From positions 1-11,323 of the forward strand of contig CAJYIL010000430.1 of assembly GCA_913774795.1 (NCBI GenBank): a DNA stretch of 11,323 nucleotides, in the 5' to 3' direction. This document shows, piece after piece, positions 9,201-11,323 of the stretch; within the stretch, counting starts at the first letter, position 1, and the number at the start of each line of letters is the position of its first letter. This DNA is from Pseudobdellovibrionaceae bacterium. GTDB lineage: Bacteria > Bdellovibrionota > Bdellovibrionia > Bdellovibrionales > JAMPXM01. A model generated the notes under the pieces. It was not told the origin of the DNA and ran no database searches. It was given only the letters and a program-made list of their open reading frames with translations. Both the position numbers and the translations under genes were made by a program.

Positions 9201-11323
9201 CCCGTCACCCCGAGCGAAACGTTCTGTGCGGTCACGCCGTCGTTGTACGCGAGAGTCATCGTACTCGATGTCGAACCCGCGACGGTCGGAGCAAACGTAA
9301 CGACAACTGAACATGTCGATGCGGCCGCAATCGCGACTCCGCATGTTCCGCCGGTGCCTGGGTATGTTCCGCCTTTGAATGCGTAAGGAGCCGCGAGACC
9401 TGAACCACTCACGCTGGCCGCGGCGATGCCTCCGGAATTCGTGACCGTGATCGTTTTGTCAGCCGAATTTCCGTACGCGAGTGATCCGAAGTTGTAAGTC
9501 GGAGTATCCGAGAGTGAGAGAATCGCCGGAGCCGCGCCCGTGCCCTGAACGGCGCGTGTCGCCGAATCGGCCGCCGCACCGTTGAAGTAGTTCAACGTCA
9601 ACGTCGAAGACTGCGATCCCGTGGCCGTTGGCGCGTAAGTCACGACCACCGTACACGACGCACTCGATGTTAAAGTGGTCGCACATGATCCGCCTGTTCC
9701 TGGGTAAGATCCACCTTTGAACGTGAACGGAGCCGAGAGACCGAGACCCGCCATGGATGATGCGGTGTAAGCGCCGCCGTTTGTGATCGTGAAAGTCTTG
9801 TCGACTGAAGAACCCGTCGCGCGTGTGCCGTAATCGTAAGTCGGGCCATCGCTGATCGTGAGAGAGGCCGGCGTGACCGCTGTTCCCGTCATCGGGCGCG
9901 TCGCCGATTGCGCCGCGAGACCGTCGTTGTAATTCAAAGTGAGCGTCGCAGTTTGGGTGCCGATCGTCGTCGGCGAGTAAACAGCGACAACGATACAAGT
10001 CGCGGCCGGAGCGAGAGTGGTCGCGCATGTTCCGCCCGTGCCCGGATACGCTCCGCCTTTGTATGAGTACGGAGCCGAGAGCGCACCTGAAGCCATGACG
10101 GTCGCAAAGACGCCGCCGTTATTGGTAATCGTGAACGCTTTCTCAACGTTCGCTCCATTGGCGATCGAACCGAAATCGTAAGTCGGACCATCGCTGATCG
10201 CGAGATTTGCGGCGGTCGCGCCCGTCCCTTGAATCGGACGAGTCGCGGTTTGCGTTGAAGCCCCGTTGTTGTACGAAAGAGTCAACGTATCGCTCGATGA
10301 GCCCAACGCGGTTGGCGCAAACGTCACGACGACCGAACACGACGATCCCGAGTTCAACGAAGCTCCGCAGTTTCCGCCCGATCCCGGGAATGATCCGCCT
10401 TTGAACGTGTACGGTGCATTCAACGGTGCTGCGCTGATGGCCGTCGCCGTGAGAGATCCGCCATTCGTAATTGTGAATGTCTTGTCCTTTGTTGCCGTGA
10501 CCACGACCGCACCGAAGTCGTAGGTCGTCGCATCGCTGATCGTGATCGAAGCCGGCAAGACACCCGTACCCGTCACCGCGCGCAAAACGGTTTGGGCCGT
10601 GACTCCGTCGTTATAGGCGATGTTCATTGATCCGCTAAACGGTGCGACAGTCGCCGGCGCGAATGTCACAACGACTGAACACATCGCCGCTGGATTCAAG
10701 AGCGATGTACATGTTCCGCCGGTTCCCGGGAATGTGCCGCCCTTATAAGTAAACGGAGTGGCGAGACCCGAGCCCGACAACGTCGTCGCCGTTATTCCGC
10801 CGGAGTTCGTGAGGGTAAATGTTTTCTCGGCAACTCCACCCGTGGCGATCGAGCCGAAATCATAGGTCGGACCATCGCTGATTCCGATCAAGGCAGGCGC
10901 CGCGCCGACGCCGGTGACACCGACCGATGTCGTGACGGTGCCGACACCGTTTCCATAAGTGAGAGTCAGAGTATTCGATGCGGCACCCGTCGCGACCGGC
11001 GCGTAAGTTACAACGAACGTACACGACGCGGTTGGCGCAAGAACGTTCGTGCACGAACCGCCCGTGCCCGGGAATGTTCCGCCCTTATACGAGAACCCTG
11101 ATGACAAGGCCGATGCACTTACGGATGTCGCGTTAACGCCGCCCGAATTTGTGACCGTAAACGTTTTGTCTTGCGTCGAACCCGTTGCGCGCGTTCCGAA
11201 ATCGTAAGACGGAGCTTCGGCGATTGCGAGATTGGCGGCGACCGCACCTGTCCCTTGAACCGCGCGATTCGTGGACTGCGCGCCTGCACCGTTGTTATAA
11301 GTGACCGTTGTGGTCGAAGTTTG
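2..11323 (-). CDS. Giant tandem-repeat surface/secreted protein, choice-of-anchor D (HYDIN-like Ig-fold) repeats; internal fragment, both ends missing
   Basis: The frame is open for 3774 codons with no in-frame stop, and no start or stop lies in the window, so the full protein is larger (the visible part is very roughly 370 kDa). Translation from base 11323 down gives the end of one unit, 32 complete tandem units of about 114 residues, then a different Ig-like domain of which about 96 residues are visible. Unit motifs in order are SDGPTYDFG, KTFT-x-TNSGG, APFSFKGG, YPGTGGTC, SCTIVVTYAPT, YNDG and RxMTGTG. Composition is dominated by Thr, Ser, Gly, Ala and Val, with very few Lys, His or Trp, typical of extracellular beta-sandwich stalks. 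Choice-of-anchor D proteins are exported and end in varied sorting signals; that end is not visible here. No frameshift or nonsense codon is seen and all length changes are whole codons, so the gene looks intact and under selection. Function (adhesin, stalk, S-layer-like filament or prey/host contact) is inference only. The repeat-family assignment is from motif recognition, not a search. Confidence 0.93.
290..625 (-). repeat. Unit R1, last and most divergent unit of the array (about 336 bp)
   Basis: The first strand reads LPASSPVPFG in place of ISDGPTYDFG, and FKGG has become LPGA. It keeps AYPGTGGTC, the second Cys (ASCTIVV), the FAP turn and a final SLTGTG. The unit ends directly against the APPNAPT linker of the next domain, so its exact end is a judgement. 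Confidence 0.78.
626..973 (-). repeat. Unit R2, irregular (348 bp) with widened cysteine spacing
   Basis: Two extra codons sit between the cysteines (TCSTTLADTTGNTC, so C-x11-C instead of C-x9-C) and one more in the SPRAI segment, while one codon is missing near the start. The FKGG motif has become YLGG. The core FPGTGGTC and the TFAP turn remain. Confidence 0.8.
974..1318 (-). repeat. Unit R3, irregular (345 bp)
   Basis: One extra codon lies between the N-terminal PAL segment and the FKGG motif. The core reads KGGTYPGTNGTC, with Asn replacing the first Gly of GGTC. The strand that usually reads ISDGPTYDFG has become a FDVTTTYSFG-like sequence. The cysteine pair (C-x9-C) is preserved. Confidence 0.78.
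1319..1663 (-). repeat. Unit R4, irregular (345 bp, one extra codon)
   Basis: The landmark-to-landmark distance between R3 and R4 is 348 instead of 342. One extra codon lies in the C-terminal half of R4. The next unit begins after TGTAV with NPAL instead of APAL. The cysteine pair and the KGG and GTGG motifs are retained. R4 marks where the strict spacing begins to fail towards the C-terminus. Confidence 0.8.
3032..5425 (-). repeat. Higher-order repeat copy A: units R9-R15 (7 x 342 = 2394 bp)
   Basis: Unit-specific signatures here recur 2394 bases to the right. Examples are gtcgcgcc (DGATYDFG instead of DGPTYDFG) at 3342 in R9, gttgcgttggcggt at 4131 in R12, accgtaatcaa at 4725 in R13, a rare in-frame Trp codon at 4847 in R14, gagtagac (VYSPT turn) at 5187 in R15, and gttccgccgttggcgatcgt at 5361 in R15. 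R9 and R16 are about 62% identical by hand count. The phase of the copy is arbitrary; only the period is supported. Confidence 0.82.
5426..7819 (-). repeat. Higher-order repeat copy B: units R16-R22 (2394 bp)
   Basis: This copy carries the counterparts of the copy A signatures at exact +2394 offsets: gtcgcgcc at 5736 (R16), gttgcgttggcggt at 6525 (R19), accgtaatcaa at 7119 (R20), the Trp codon at 7241 (R21), gagtagac at 7581 (R22) and gttccgccgttggcgatcgt at 7755 (R22). R22 matches R15 at about 78 of 114 residues, starting with 22 identical residues, while R15 and the adjacent R16 match at only about 47. It is the clearest pair with copy A. Confidence 0.85.
7820..10213 (-). repeat. Higher-order repeat copy C: units R23-R29 (2394 bp)
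   Basis: Signatures continue: gtcgcgcc at 8130 in R23 (2394 from 5736), the VYSPT turn (gagtaaac) at 9975 in R29 (2394 from 7581), and tgcgatcccgtggc at 9612 and ccgagacccg at 9741 in R28, each exactly 4788 (two periods) from 4824 and 4953 in R14. R26 shares with R12 and R19 the FGN segment before the ATG/ANG turn. R28 lacks the Trp seen in R14 and R21, so the copies have diverged independently. Confidence 0.78.
10214..11323 (-). repeat. Higher-order repeat copy D, partial: R30-R32 and part of R33
   Basis: R30 matches the R9/R16/R23 class. It has a non-P residue in the DGPTYDFG position (DATTYDFG), an IQGTG ending instead of the commoner MTGTG, and GGNC instead of GGTC, as in R23 exactly 2394 bases away (gcagtt at about 7973 and 10367). 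R31-R33 are less diagnostic. R32 also resembles R17 (15 units away), so the seven-unit register may loosen here. The copy runs off the right edge. Confidence 0.6.
11240..11323 (-). repeat. Unit R33, C-terminal part only
   Basis: The 28 visible codons begin in the middle of a unit (QTSTTTVTYNNG) and end in RAVQGTGAV, equivalent to the last quarter of a regular unit. They show that the array continues beyond the right edge in the same register. Confidence 0.88.

Larger units (their letters stand above)
1664..11239 (-). repeat. Perfectly regular sub-array: 28 consecutive units of exactly 342 bp (R5-R32)
   Basis: Every landmark from 1489 to 11065 was located individually and each step is 342 bases (28 steps, 9576 bases), so no unit has gained or lost a codon although protein identity between neighbours can be as low as about 40%. 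This points to strict selection on domain length, to homogenisation by recombination between units in register, or to both. Confidence 0.93.
290..11323 (-). repeat. Array of 33 tandem ~114-residue units (R1-R32 complete, R33 partial)
   Basis: The GTGG element of each YPGTGGTC motif marks one unit. On the plus strand its two variable bases (the tt of cgttcccggg and variants) start at 451, 802, 1141, 1489 and then every 342 bases to 11065, which gives 32 landmarks. I place the unit boundary at the proline of the APA-x-L segment after each TGTG, so a regular unit spans landmark-167 to landmark+174. Conserved cores are SDGPTYDFG (predicted first strand), TNSGG, FKGG, YPGTGG with its Cys, SCTIVV and the (Y/F)APT turn. 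The stretch after APT and the one before AP(F/Y) are the most variable. Units are diverged (about 40-70% protein identity), so this is an established array and not a recent perfect satellite. Confidence 0.95.

Noticed and set aside
451..11075. Palindromic cccggg hexamer in about half of the units, as a possible regulatory or methylation site
   Set aside because: It falls on the codons for the PG of YPGTGG and is replaced by synonymous forms (cctggg, cccgga) in other units, so protein conservation and codon choice explain it.
290..11239. RTX-type calcium-binding nonapeptides, suggested by the many Gly, Asp and Asn residues
   Set aside because: No GGxGxDxxx tandem is present. The Gly/Asp motifs (SDGPTYDFG, YNDG) occur once per 114 residues in an Ig-like pattern.
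290..11323. Regular spacing suggestive of a CRISPR array or a noncoding satellite
   Set aside because: The units are 342 bp, diverged, always in the same open frame, and encode a coherent domain. There are no short identical repeats with unique spacers.
1..11323. Frameshifts, insertion sequences, inverted repeats, RNA genes, promoters or terminators
   Set aside because: All length differences between units are multiples of three, the frame never breaks, and no sequence departs from the repeat pattern except the Ig-like domain at the left end. I saw no RNA-gene, promoter or mobile-element signature.

Overview
The window lies entirely inside one gene. On the minus strand a single reading frame (plus-strand triplets beginning at positions 2, 5, 8 and so on) runs from base 11323 to base 2. 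I checked every plus-strand tta, cta and tca (minus-strand stops) line by line, and none falls in this frame. That gives 3774 uninterrupted codons with neither start nor stop, so both ends of the protein lie outside. No intergenic DNA, promoter, terminator, RNA gene, mobile element or second gene is visible. The short start-to-stop ORFs on either strand are shadows in other registers.

The protein is a giant, probably secreted or surface-displayed repeat protein. From its N-terminal side (right) it consists of the end of one unit (11240-11323), 32 complete tandem units of about 114 residues (290-11239), and then a switch to a different Ig-like domain (2-289) that continues off the left edge. 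I number units R1 to R33 from left (C-terminal) to right (N-terminal). Each unit reads approximately PAxLTISDGPTYDFG ... KTFTxTNSGG ... APFSFKGG, YPGTGGTC ... SCTIVVTYAPT ... YNDG ... RxMTGTG. I recognise this as the bacterial choice-of-anchor D type, which is related to the HYDIN/ASPM-SPD-2 Ig-like fold. Every unit has one cysteine pair, normally C-x9-C.

Three levels of order can be read. (1) From R5 to R32 the unit length is exactly 342 bp, 28 times in a row, with no indel. (2) Units seven apart (2394 bp) resemble each other far more than neighbours do. By hand count, R15 and R22 are about 68% identical in protein, R9 and R16 about 62%, and the adjacent units R15 and R16 about 41%. So R9-R15, R16-R22, R23-R29 and R30-R33+ are copies of a seven-unit higher-order repeat. 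(3) The four C-terminal units R1-R4 are irregular (336, 348, 345 and 345 bp), next to the switch to the other domain.

Organism: GC is in the mid to upper 50s by spot counts. The C-terminal Ig-like domain (ending in a SACS motif) and the repeats rich in Thr, Ser, Gly and Ala remind me of giant surface proteins of Bdellovibrionota and related environmental Gram-negative lineages. This is a weak taxonomic guess. The likely role is a long extracellular stalk or adhesin-like filament, inferred from architecture only.
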